Source: Trichoplax sp. H2 (Eukaryota; Placozoa; Uniplacotomia; Trichoplacea). Taken from it: a DNA stretch of 64,000 nucleotides. The DNA lies in contig NOWV01000012.1 in assembly GCA_003344405.1 (NCBI GenBank), forward strand, positions 806,001 through 870,000. The letters are read 5' to 3'. How positions within the stretch are numbered: position 1 is the first letter of the stretch; each line of letters starts with the position of its first letter. Below, piece by piece: positions 22,801 through 33,240 of the stretch. A model generated the notes under the pieces. That model had not been told where the DNA came from and made no database searches. It was given only the letters and a program-made list of their open reading frames with translations. Made by a program: the position numbers and the translations under genes.

Positions 22801-23979
22801 TTAAATTAATATTTTCAAATATTGAACTATATTAGCGTAACAGATTGTTAATGAAACGCGGAAATAGTTGTAATTTCCCCTAAACTATTATTACAATCTA
22901 GAATAATAGAAGAATACGCCATTTCGAATGCAAACCAATGTTATCTTTTAAATTGAAATATGTATATTATAGACATATATCTATATTGCCTACTAAAGCC
23001 GTTTAATTGTTGAAGAAATTGTTAATCCTTGAAGGTAATTCTCTTTATTTGAAATGGGCAACTTGCTATTATTGTTCTAGTTATATTGATGCCACAGGGT
23101 CTACATTGCATATAAATACCGTATGGTTATCCTCTTCGTGGACGTTTAAACTCGTGCCACAAAAATACGCATATCAGTTTATTCTCGTTTATCATAAATT
23201 GGAATGGAACTAGTATAAGATGCTACTGTTTATGGAATGAAAACATTGTTCAATTGAAATATACGGTAATTGCATAATACGTCCAAGTTGGATCGATTAA
23301 CTTGACAGGTTAAAGGCGAAAGAAACAAAATTGTAGCGTTTGAATGAGACTCTTTTATATGAGAGAGCTCTTGTTAAATCTCTATTTTACCTTGATGGCT
23401 ATAAATGATGAATTGCAAAAAATTTTCTTGAATAAGGATCTTATTGATTATTGCTATGATAGATGTCGTAAGTAAAAAAAGGCTAAAAAATCAGTCGAAA
23501 TGGTTGTTATGCCCGTGTATTATCCTATGGGTTAATGCACAATACGTTAACTATAGTGTGCTATTTAGGAAATGTGATCGATCGCGATAAATAGGGGATT
23601 ATTATATCGATTTCCATATCTTCAGGAAATAATAACCTAGCAAGTTACACCATTTCAAAAAATAAGTCACTAGAGCCAAAGGACATAATATGATTCAGAC
23701 TTTTTATCAATGGAAATGGCTTTCTTGATATTTTTGTTGTATTTTTACTAAGTTTGAAGTACTTTTATAGTTCTATCTATCCTACGAGTACTATATCATT
23801 TTTTTTAGATTGCAATTTTAACAACGCTCATTTACGTTGGTTACGGTTAAGTAATCGCACAGTAATCGTCATAACAAGCAGAAAAGGTACTTGCTGTTAG
23901 CCTATTTGTAGTTGATACTGATCCATTCTGAATAACTTACCCATTCTAAAAGCGCAATGTGAAGCTGCTTGTTTGTCAT
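13892..23979 (-). CDS. NUMA1: NuMA orthologue, spindle-pole coiled-coil protein
   Basis: NuMA tethers dynein to spindle poles and, through LGN/Pins and Galpha-i, to the cell cortex to orient division. Thirteen exons join in frame: 23941-23979, 20798-20886, about 19862-19957, 19653-19738, 19292-19371, 18749-18929, 18503-18645, 18265-18388, 18032-18149, 17651-17756, 17359-17502, 17021-17108 and 13892-16917. They give about 1,439 residues; human NuMA has 2,115. The start MTNKQLHIALLEW plus INSTGVISS matches the family's N-terminal Hook-like domain, whose VVTLLLSCAVHC helix is also seen. A long Gln/Lys/Glu-rich coiled coil fills residues of about 230-1060. EPEHFDWTRLGELNRRN and LQSSYPIE near residue 1250 match the LGN-binding region. 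Basic nuclear-localisation-like stretches follow (KRVRLRHRSR, VLRKKLGILTPKTAKK). The exon 3 acceptor is ambiguous, as 19957 and 19939 both fit. Intron 1 is about 3 kb. Confidence 0.93.
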
Positions 23980-25000
23980 GTTGACATCCAGGCAAAATGC
24001 AGTTTACGGTCGAGAATTAATTAATAGAGCCACCAAGGGTGTAAGTATTTGACCACAGCGAGGGTTTTCCTTTTTATGATGCCAACTGCTATAATAAAAG
24101 TAGAGGATAAACCACGTGAGAATGGCCTTACAGTTTTGTTAATAGCAATAGTTTAACCAGGAGAAAGCCATCATATTCTTTATGACTAACAATGCAATAC
24201 TACTGTATAGACAATTAAAAGGATCGACAACAACAACAACAAAAACTTTCTCTTATCCTTTTACTGGAATTTTATTTTTTTTACCGATATAAGCCCTTTC
24301 AGTAAAGGATATTATGTCGACTAGCACGTTTTATAGGCTGCTTGATTATGATGAAATGGGTCATCGATCAAGTTATTAGCAGATAGAAACGTGTTGAAAA
24401 TTGGAGAAAGGAAATACGCGCGTATAGGAAAATAGCAATTTCACACATATACGCGTACAGTGTCTATAAAATCAATGTTTCCGCTACAATCTAAAAATAA
24501 AAAGTACAGTAGGATACTACAGTCAATTTTGAACAAGTCATTGATATGTTGATATTGTAGTGCAAATGGATCATCAATAAATGGCTTCGAGATTGGTATA
24601 CGGACTAATGTACAAAAAGAGATTAGGAATAGACTACTGGATTTATAGTCATCCATCGATTAGGCTTCATGACAAATATAGTTAACTATGATCATGATAT
24701 CTACTGCAGCCTATTGACGTTGAACATTTTAATTTTACGGAAAGAAAAGAATGGACACCGATGTTTAATCATAGTCATATTTAGTAATTTAAAATGTATT
24801 GTGGACATAGAGTAACTAAAGAAAGATAGAATGTTCGTTTATCGTTGACATACAGTAGAGAAGTTGATGGATAAATAATACGTTAGTATGCCTGCTATGA
24901 GTGGTTGTTGAAAGCATGTAATTGCTATCTACTACAGTACACTAAGTCAACTTGTACACTACTGTACCAGTAGAGTAAGTCAAGAATTGCTTGATAAGTT

Positions 25001-25170
25001 ATTGTTGTGCTTGTGTTGGATGTTGTAGGAAAATGGATGAAGATCGATATTTTATCCATCATTATAATCAGTCAACCCTTGAATGTGAGTTATTGTTGTG
25101 CTTGTGATGGATGAAGATCGATGATTTATCCATCATTATAATCAGTCAATCCTTGAATGTGAGTCATTGT
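25001..25170. repeat. Two-copy tandem repeat, about 91-bp unit
   Basis: ATTGTTGTGCTTGTG starts at 25001 and again at 25092. Both copies share GATGAAGATCGAT and a following stretch that ends in CTTGAATGTGAGT. An internal difference of a few bases near the unit start shortens the second copy. It lies about 1 kb upstream of the NUMA1 start codon. Confidence 0.8.
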
Positions 25171-25567
25171 GCTATTTCATCTTATTGAAAATGGAGCAAC
25201 AGAATAGAATGTCAATAGTAGAGATTGAACTCGATCATGGAAGTCTACGCGTATGATGGATGATTGATCGGAATGACAATATCGACATCCTGTACAACTA
25301 GTGATGTTTGATTACTTACTTAATACTCCCTTATCAAGTTATGCCTCCCATTTACTATTGGAGTCGGGGTGTATACTAAACAGAGTACAATATATCAATA
25401 TCGGTTATATTGATAATATACGAGAATGTAGAAGGAATAGAATGTCTAAAGAGTCATCGATATGAAGACATGACGAAAAATAAGACTAAGTGAAAGGGTA
25501 TTGTATTGGCTAGGGATGGCAAGACGAATGCAGTACGTATCCATGATAGCGATATTTTCGACGATAA

Positions 25568-25762
25568 CGTTATGCTGTTATTCTTCTAGGCTTGTTATTA
25601 GGCGGTCTCCCAATTTCAGTTATAACACCTATGATTGATAGCATAGAAAACTTGAGAGACTATTACAATCCAAGCCAAATGGATCACTACCTATTCTCTG
25701 GAGAAGTCGTAAATCGATACGAGGCGTTTTCAAAAATCTCCTTTCCAATTGTCAATGAATGA
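25568..25762 (+). other. Unassigned open frame with a hydrophobic segment
   Basis: An uninterrupted frame of 64 codons ends in TGA at 25760-25762. It begins with a hydrophobic run, YAVILLGLLLGGLPISVI, followed by a polar region including SIENLRDYYNPSQMD. A candidate acceptor TTCTTCTAG ends at 25589. There is no obvious start codon ahead of the hydrophobic run and no matching exon was found nearby. I do not recognise it, and it may be chance. Confidence 0.2.
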
Positions 25763-26158
25763 AGCTCAACAAGAACCATCTGTACCTATTTAGCGTCGTT
25801 TAACAAATTTCATTTACAGTCTCTATCCTCGATACATCTCTCTCTCTCTCTACACACACATTAACAATCCATGAGCTACCTTAACAATAAGATATCCTAG
25901 TAGAACGTGATGTGAACGTTGTTGCTATTGGAGGTGGCCATTTCAATTGCTAAATCTTCTCCAAAATCGATGAAAAGTTTTGAAAACTAGATAAACCAAC
26001 TGGTAACAATAACCGAATTAACGTAACATCTGTTGCAACAATAGACAATAGCCAAAAGGGCTAGATAGCATTTTGAATTTGATGAGCATGCGTGTTAGAC
26101 AGTTGCACGCCGTGAGCCGTTATTAGCGATTTTTGCATTCAAAGGCTAAAACTCGAAA

Positions 26159-26632
26159 ACTGTACAGTACAGTACTGTATGTATACTGTACACTGTACAC
26201 TGTAAAAGACGACCTTTGGGCTGGAATCCGGCCCATAGCAGGGCTAGTTTGCAGTACGTAGACTGTAGTATGAACGACTTTCATGACTGTTCAGTTCTTT
26301 CATGGCCAAAAATGTGGAGGCTGCCTACTGTATTTTACTGTGCACAACCAGCGATAGTTGAAATGACCAGCAAAATCGTCAGCCAGTTCAGCTTCCACAT
26401 TTTGCAGTCGTTTGGTGTTCACAGTTTGAAGTTTGAAGCCATGTGTGACGTGTGTGTACACTGTACGTACAGTACTAACATTTCCAAAATACTGTACTGT
26501 ACTGTACTGTACTGTACGACTAATGGTGCCAGTACTGTACTGTACAGTACTGTACAGCCTCCACCGCAATCTACAGTACCATCTACCTTGAGTACTGTAC
26601 AGTACTGTATAAGGTACTGTACTCCCTAGCAT
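26159..26632. repeat. TACTG/CAGTA palindromic lattice cluster 2
   Basis: Two dense blocks, 26159-26205 and about 26460-26632, of TACTG and CAGTA words flank about 250 bp of relatively GC-rich unique sequence. The second block includes several TACTG units in a row. Long frames on both strands (26216-26629 plus, 26300-26632 minus) are partly made of repeat-encoded residues and are not genes. The arrangement, with a unique core between palindromic flanks, could be a decayed mobile unit. Confidence 0.8.
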
Positions 26633-28526
26633 GGATTACTAAACTACACCGCGTAGTCCATGCCCGCAGGTTTCGATCAAGCCGCTGCTAGTTCATTCAT
26701 TAATAATTAATTAATTATATAATTTAACTATGAACTGTGAGGTTCAATTTGGTAATCTATCCGTACAGTTAAGAGAAATTTTACTCTGGATGTTTTCTTT
26801 TGGTTGAGCCACAGATACGCCTACAGTACTTTAATGACGATGGCAGAGGAGGGCCAACCAGCCGCGTTCATTCTTCTCTTCTGTAACGACTTAATTAATA
26901 TCTCTCGTCGTTATATGTATACTGTATACGCGTATGTTAGTGTATCTATGACGGACTACATCATTAATGCTATATATATATATATGCATATATAATTGCG
27001 TAGCCGACAAATGGCAATACTATGGGTAGATACGATTATTCGTTATTTGCTGAAGAGAAAGAAAACAAACTTCGTTTAGTCCTTTCCAGGCTTACAGTAT
27101 CATTAAACACTTCCTTAAGCAACAACGTGGCTATAATATGTATATAGCCGGATCGAGTTTTACTCATGACATCTATGTTATATATATATATATTATTAAT
27201 TCGGAAATTGAATAAGGTGGCATATTTATTATTAATTATTATAATACCGACGTGTAGTACACTACATTGTTGTAAAAGGTATTACGCATAGTGTCAAGGC
27301 TCTACCGGTTCACTAATATATACAGTAATGATAATAAATTGAAACTTATCACAAGTACAGTAAAGTGAATTGGCAGCCAATACTGTAGATAGCAGGTATC
27401 TTTAAAACATTGTCAAATCTTCTTTTACGAATTTACTAATTTCCAATACCATATGTTATGAGACAGTCATTAGTACTACACATCAAGCTGCAAACAAGGA
27501 CCCGGTAGCTGGTTTTATTAAATAAGAACGTGTTATGTCCCGCATAATTAATGAAGAGTAACAAACACTACTGTATTATTTCATTGTAAGATAAACAGAA
27601 TTAAACAGAGGGTCTCTAGTGCATATGTAACGGGGTATTAATAAAACAGAGCCTATGTATATACGAGTAAGATAGAAACATACTATAGTAACTCAATAAA
27701 AGACTTAATGGTTGGTTATTCATAGATAGTGCAGAAAAAAAGGAAACTCTAAAAAATTGCAGCTAATCAATGGAAAGTGCAACTAACTACGTGAATACTG
27801 CAAATGACGTCCAGTATTGTAAGCTACAAGTGACAAGCTAACTTTAGAATTTGTAGATAAATATGAGGCAATATTACCAACGCAGAACATCTAAGTTATT
27901 GATTCAAAATTAAATTAGGTTAATAAGGTGATACATAAGATTTCTTAATACTGTAGAAGTTAGGTAGTTGATATATCAGCCTTGTCCAAGCTCTTATTAA
28001 CCAAGCTATTTCACGGAAGTTTACAGGAAAGGTGTTTCATACAGTAGATACGATAAGGAAGGTTACTTAAAAGTGATACTGTATCATGCTTAGCAGTAGT
28101 ATCAAATGGTTAATATATCGCATACGAGCATATATATATACACACTTTAAAATATCTTACTAAGCTGTACTGCAAATAAATATATATATATACGCGTATA
28201 TGTAACAATCAGCAGATAATTTACTAATTTAAAAGGCATAAACATTCTTTATTTTTATTATTTTTATTTTGCAGATCAATCTTTCGCAGCTAATATCGTA
28301 TAAACGTTGTATACATTACAATACAGTAAAGAACTCCTAATACGATAAAAGCTATGCAATTATCCATTCTTTTAGATAAACAGTGACTTGTAAGCAACCA
28401 TTAATTTATATCTTGTTGTTGTCAGCAAAGCCAATTAGGTACCGAATAGAAATATGCAATATAAGCAATAAGAAAACTACACCATAAATGTATTATGATT
28501 AAAATGCTAAGTTAATTCCAACTTAA

Positions 28527-29540
28527 TCACTGGTTATCGAAAGATTTTCTTTCAGTTTTTTCCTTCTCGACCAAATCCAGATACGGTTTTAAGTAAAATT
28601 TATCCTATGAGACAATCACAACATATTAATTGCATAGTTGTAACACAGTAGAACATGAGGCATTCGTTTACAGATGTTGCTACAATGCGATAGCTTATTT
28701 GCGCAGATCATCTACAACAACTATCCAAAGATTGAATATTTATATTGAAATGGTGCAAAGTAACTTGAAATGTATAAACGATAAGTTGAATGTCTTCGAT
28801 ATTAAGTGATAAGATCTTAACATTGTAATAGACTAGATAGCTTGCGACTTACATCTTCAACCTTCGTCCATTCTTCTCTAGGTAGATAAGTATTTTTAAG
28901 AGAACAGTCTAAAGCCCTCTTAATTCTCCACTGTCTAGCCATGTATTCATCCTCTGGTAATCTACGTAAAGCTTCGGCAATATTTGGTATTTCATCGTTT
29001 AGCAAATCCTCTCTCTTTAAGCCTGAGAAAATAGAAACACGATATTAATGTTACCGATTTTGCTCACGATGTTTTTTACGATAGTACAGTAGTTGATAAT
29101 ATTCTATGCTTTATCATTCACTCTCGTACTCCAGTTTGGAATGCAGCAACGTATAGACAATAATTAATAAATGCACTACTGATACCGCAATTAAGAGTCC
29201 TGGGCTATGTTTCGTTCAATCGATTCAGTGATTACTGATTTTTACGTGTGATTATAATTATAATTCTTCAAGCGCTGATGACTATACGAATGAATGAATA
29301 ACTAAGTGTCCGTGGAGATTCGTTTACGAAAACTCCATGTTTCTGCTATTCGAAATATCCGCACGTATGGGATTATGAATTCACGTTACAATCACTTCTT
29401 CAAAGTTGAATGGCATATTACTAACCGTATTTTCGATAACCCGAAGCGTTTTGCCACCACTCTGCTACAGCGGCAAAAATACGCCGCGATAATGGCAGTT
29501 GCCTTGCAATTTCAGCACCTTTAACCACCTTGTTAGCCAT
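28527..29540 (-). CDS. UQCRB: UQCRB, complex III 14-kDa subunit (Qcr7)
   Basis: UQCRB is the small matrix-side subunit of mitochondrial cytochrome bc1 complex involved in its assembly. Three exons join in frame: 29426-29540, 28853-29022 and 28527-28604. They give 120 residues; the human protein has 111. Family features are EWWQNASGYRKYG in exon 1 (human WYYNAAGFNKLG), then EALRRLPEDEY, RIKRALD, LPREEWTK, and KFYLKPYLDLVEKE near the end. The chosen start begins MANKVVKG; an in-frame ATG at 29618 would add about 26 residues and is less likely. The gene runs in the same direction as NUMA1. Palindromic cluster 3 begins about 70 bp upstream of its start codon. Confidence 0.93.
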
Positions 29541-29611
29541 ATCACAAACAAAAATGGCCGCCGCACACGGTGTTCTAATAACAGTATGGTCTGCGTTAGC
29601 TCGAACTCGTT

Positions 29612-29775
29612 TACACACTGTACACTACAGTACTATACTGTACTACTGTACTGTCCAGTACACAATGTACACTTAAATTGTACAGTATAGTACACTGAGT
29701 ACAGTACAGTACTGTAGAGCGATTTCTTTACTGTACAGTACTGTACTTTACAGTGTACAGTACTGTACAGTCATA
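29612..29775. repeat. TACTG/CAGTA palindromic lattice cluster 3
   Basis: Mixed GTACTGTAC, TACAGTGTACAG and ACAGTACAGTACTGTA words cover this interval just upstream of UQCRB. The following GTCTGCTTGTCTGTATGTCTGTAC-like stretch near 29786-29812 resembles the arms of the foldback element at 46044-46296, so the two may belong to one repeat family. Confidence 0.8.
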
Positions 29776-30846
29776 TCATACCCGCGTCTGCTTGTCTGTA
29801 TGTCTGTACACTTTCAACGAAAAACGTATCCATTTCCCAAAATTAACTCAAGCTGTCCAACAAGTTGTTCAACATCGTATGCTGATCAGCGTTATTGACA
29901 ATGAAATGTTGAATGAATGCTATGTTAAAATTGACACGAACGGTAGAGTAGTTTATTAATATAGTTTATTGAAACAATAACCTACTCAACAGCGGGTGAA
30001 TAGTAGAGCACACTTTAGTAAGAATAAGTCGCTTTTATAGAATCCGTAACTCATAACAACAACAGGAAAAAATATGTTGTATAGAATATTGTTATGAATT
30101 ACAGTTAGAACATCAATATGTCCATAACCTACGATAACAACATGACTAGGTAATATTGCTAATATGGAACATGCATAAACTTAGAACTTACTTTTCTAAC
30201 CCGAAATGAGTACAATCGCTATATAAACACTATATCACAACAGTAGTTGTATAGTTGTTATTGTGTCAAATCTCTCTCTCTCTGTATTATGATCCGGCAT
30301 AAACTGTCATACTATAGTCCTCTACTTATCAACATGCTATGTTGTACTAATTTGCAGCATTTTATAAATCATAACCCAAGAAACGCTGCGGATGTATACA
30401 GTATATACTCGTCTATATTGTGAGATCCGCCGCGTTATATTGGTAGTCGAATGGTAATGGAGAACACAGTTATTAGTTGAGTGAAGCGATTTTCCAGTTT
30501 TGAAATATTTACTTTATTAATACAGTCATCTAAAACATGCATCAGTAAACGTAACTCGTCGATACTAGTTGATCTTTTATTTTCACTACCAACGATGGCT
30601 ACAGTGCACGGGCATCTCTATTCACTGCTCATTACACTTTAGAATAATAGTAAAATGGAGCTTACTAATTCGATTCAATTATGGGTGATTTATTTTGATT
30701 TTGCTGCTGCTTTGTAGAAATAAATTCTAATTGTTAACAATGGTGCAATTGGATCAATGATCGCACCAAATGGTTCATATTTTGCTCTCCTCCCATCAGT
30801 GTTTTTTATTTTCCTTCTTATTGTCCCATGAGTCAGGACAAATGGA

Positions 30847-31116
30847 GATGCAAAAGCTATTCTAGTCTTTGAGCGGGTTATTCGTTCCACAGATTGTAAG
30901 TAAGCAAGTTGAAGTTGACCGTTTGACGGCGTTATTAGTGTATACTGCATAGTAAAATGGAATATTTTCTTAACCCTTTAATTCAAATGGTGATGCAAAA
31001 GCTATTCTAGTCTTTGAGCGGGTTATTCGTTCCACAGATTGTAAGTAAGCAAGTTGAAGTTGACCGTTTGACGGCGTTATTAGTGTATACTGCATAGTAA
31101 AATGGAATATTTTCTT
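30847..31116. repeat. Two-copy tandem repeat, about 145-bp spacing, with a shared reverse-strand frame
   Basis: GATGCAAAAGCTATTCTAGT starts at 30847 and again at 30992. The copies stay nearly identical for about 125 bp to GGAATATTTTCTT. On the minus strand both encode the same peptide block, which includes YLQSVERITRSKTR and IAFASPF. The first copy's frame continues on its own upstream side as KNTDGRRAKYEPFGAI (30690-30950). The near identity implies recent duplication. I do not recognise the peptide. Confidence 0.8.
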
Positions 31117-31373
31117 CAAGACGCACTGGCGCTTGGCTGTGATAGTGCACGCGCAATGAAGAGTTTTGGATGCACCGCACAGCAGTTGAATCATTTAGGG
31201 ACTTGAACTAATGGACATCACGGGCGCTTGAATGGATCGATGGACGTTCTGACGATGAATGTTTTGGAGGACTACCACAACATTCAACATTATATAATCA
31301 ATCAACGACGCTGTACTGGAGGACATGGGCTAAACCTGACGTTGACAGTGTGGAGGAATTCGACCGGACGTGG

Positions 31374-32070
31374 AATATACTGTACTGTACACTGTACAGT
31401 ACAGTATATTCTATTGTGTCTTAGAGCACCCCTGCGCTGTGGTTGGCCTAGAAAGATCATGTGATTTTCTACGTACAGTATTTCACACGTACACTCGTAC
31501 AGTACTGTCTCGAGTCCCGGAAGTTCAACAACTTCATCCTACCGGTTAGCCAGTTAGAACTCTCGAGCACCCCTGCGCTGTGGTTGGCCTAGAAAGATCA
31601 TGTGATTCTCTACGTATTCATACGTACAGTACAGTATAGCACTGTCTGCAGTCCCGGAAGTTCATCCTACCGGTTAGCCTCGAATGCGCCCCAAAATCAC
31701 ATGGCCATCAACAGGCATACTGTGTAGTATCCAGGCAGATACTGTTACTGTACACTTGTATAGCCACCATTTCATGCTAAGGAGTTGTGGAGTAGAAGGA
31801 TGTGTCACATGACCCACTGTGACCTTGCACCCGCCCACTAAGAAGATTTGTACAGTATGGGAAAATATTTAAATTTGACCGCTTTCCCATACAAATCCCA
31901 ACAATATTTACACCCCTGGTTCAAAGCTTTGGTCTGTACTCTACAGTATACTGTACAGTGTACAGTTGGACATTCTTGACAATGCCCGACACCCCGGTGT
32001 ACTGTACAGTACAATGCCCGGCAATCCGGGCAATGCACCGTGACGTAACAGTATACAGTATATAGTAAAT
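31374..32070. repeat. TACTG/CAGTA palindromic cluster 4, interrupted
   Basis: Palindromic words occur at 31374-31410, 31470-31510, about 31625-31645, 31735-31755 and 31930-32065. Between them are unique and duplicated segments. The words include ACTGTACACTGTACAGTACAG and GTGTACTGTACAGTAC-type palindromes. Base composition here is clearly more GC-rich than the surrounding spacer. Confidence 0.75.
31424..31682. repeat. Two-copy tandem repeat, about 139-bp unit
   Basis: GAGCACCCCTGCGCTGTGG followed by TTGGCCTAGAAAGATCATG is present at about 31424 and again at about 31563. Each copy is followed by a CAGTA-word patch and then by AGTCCCGGAAGTTCA...CATCCTACCGGTTAGCC. The second copy lacks a few bases inside the AGTTCA segment. 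The unit therefore contains the palindromic words as an internal part. Confidence 0.8.
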
Positions 32071-32326
32071 ATTGGCCAAGGTAGGTTATGAAAGTAATTG
32101 CCAACCAACCGACCTTAGAGTGACGCACAAGATGGACGTCATCCTGTAGCACGATTCATTCATGGTTCACATGGTTTTAAAGGTAAGAAATTGCTCCAAT
32201 TTTCAAACCATTTCTTCTTCAGGATAGTGCTCAGCATTACAAGGGTTAAACCTTACAATCTTGTCCATTAGTGGCTTTGAAATGCTTGGGTCATGTTACC
32301 CTAGAAATGATAAATACTCTTTGACA

Positions 32327-32476
32327 TGCCACTAAAAGGCGCATTTTACATCAGAACAAGAACCATTTGCTCATTGGCCTGATCTCCACTCAGCAAAAGA
32401 AGCTAGCAAACATGGTGGGGATCAGGCCAATGAGTAAACGTTTCTAATTTTATTATCAAAATGCGCTACTAGCGCA
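32327..32476. repeat. 150-bp imperfect inverted repeat (foldback element candidate)
   Basis: The left arm AGAACCATTTGCTCATTGGC... (32359-32387) pairs with the right arm at 32417-32445; about 25 of 29 positions match. Outside these, a segment containing GGCGCATTTTACAT pairs with ATCAAAATGCGC, extending the fold to about 32327-32476. The loop is only about 29 bases. It could be a MITE-like remnant. No open frame is present. Confidence 0.7.
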
Positions 32477-32589
32477 AAAGAGGGCCAATGATTTCCATTC
32501 TAGTCGTCTATATAGAATTATACAGATGCATATACTTTTTATTAGCATAAGTAACGGCAATCCCCTTCTATCCTCGGTCCTCCTCCCTT

Positions 32590-33240
32590 AACATAAATTC
32601 GACAGCCTTGCAGGCAAAAAGTACCCTTTTTTCAAAGGATTGTCCTCCCTTAACAGTTCGGATTGACAGTAGATACTGATTACCTTTTACTACAGTACTT
32701 GTACATTTGACAACCTTGAATGGAAAAGTACCCTTTTTTCAAGGGACTATCCTCCCTTAAGAGTTCAGACTGACACTACGTAGATACTGATTACCTTTTA
32801 CTACAGTACTTGTACATTTGACAACCTTGCAGGCATAAAGTACCCTTTTTTCAAAGGATTGTCCTCCCTTAAGAGTTCAGATTGACAGTAGATACTGATT
32901 ACCTTTTACTACAGTACTTGTACATTTGACAACCTTGAATGGAAAAGTACCCTTTTTTCAAGGGATTATCCTCCCTTAAGAGTTCAGACTGACAGTAGAT
33001 ACTGATTACCTTTTACTACAGTACTTGTAGATTTGACAACCTTGAATGGAAAAGTACCCTTTCTTCAAGGGATTATCCTCCCTTAAGAGTTCAGACTGAC
33101 AGTAGATACTGATTACCTTTTACTACAGTACTATACTTGTAGATTTGACGACCTTGAAGGGAAAAGTGCCCTTTTCTCAAGAGATTGTCTCCTTGACAGT
33201 GGAGATGAACAGTCGATACCAACTACCTTTTTCCTGCACT
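32590..33240. repeat. Tandem array of about 108-bp units, six copies
   Basis: GACAACCTTG-type unit starts lie at 32601, 32709, 32820, 32928, 33035 and 33147, giving spacings of 107-112 bp. Each unit carries AAAGTACCCTTTTTTCAA, CCTCCCTTAAGAGTTCAG, and TTACCTTTTACTACAGTACT. The first and last units are the most diverged. A more decayed pair of related pieces, 187 bp apart, continues at about 33298-33560 (AGGCAAGTCT...GATCCTTTC). Confidence 0.9.

Larger units (their letters stand above)
23980..28526. other. Spacer between the NUMA1 start and the UQCRB 3' end
   Basis: This 4.5-kb stretch holds the NUMA1 upstream region, a 91-bp tandem duplication near 25.0-25.2 kb, a CT/CA simple repeat near 25836-25860 and palindromic cluster 2 at 26159-26632. 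The rest is AT-rich with no exon I could support. One open frame at 25568-25762 is protein-like but unassigned. Confidence 0.6.

Noticed and set aside
23395-23467. Plus-strand exon-like frame MAINDELQKIFLNKDLIDYC followed by GTAAGT
   Set aside because: It lies inside NUMA1 intron 1 on the opposite strand, with no in-phase partner exon and no recognised family.
26216-26629. Long open frames on both strands across cluster 2
   Set aside because: Much of each translation is encoded by TACTG/CAGTA words (Thr-Val-Gln-Tyr-Cys-Ser patterns), and both strands are open for the same reason.
29540-29618. In-frame upstream ATG of UQCRB at 29618
   Set aside because: The added residues have no counterpart in the family and would run into the palindromic cluster; the ATG at 29540 matches the usual length better.
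29753-29959. Plus-strand frame ending VKIDTNGRVVY upstream of UQCRB
   Set aside because: It starts within palindromic repeat sequence, has no acceptor or partner exon, and matches no family I recognise.
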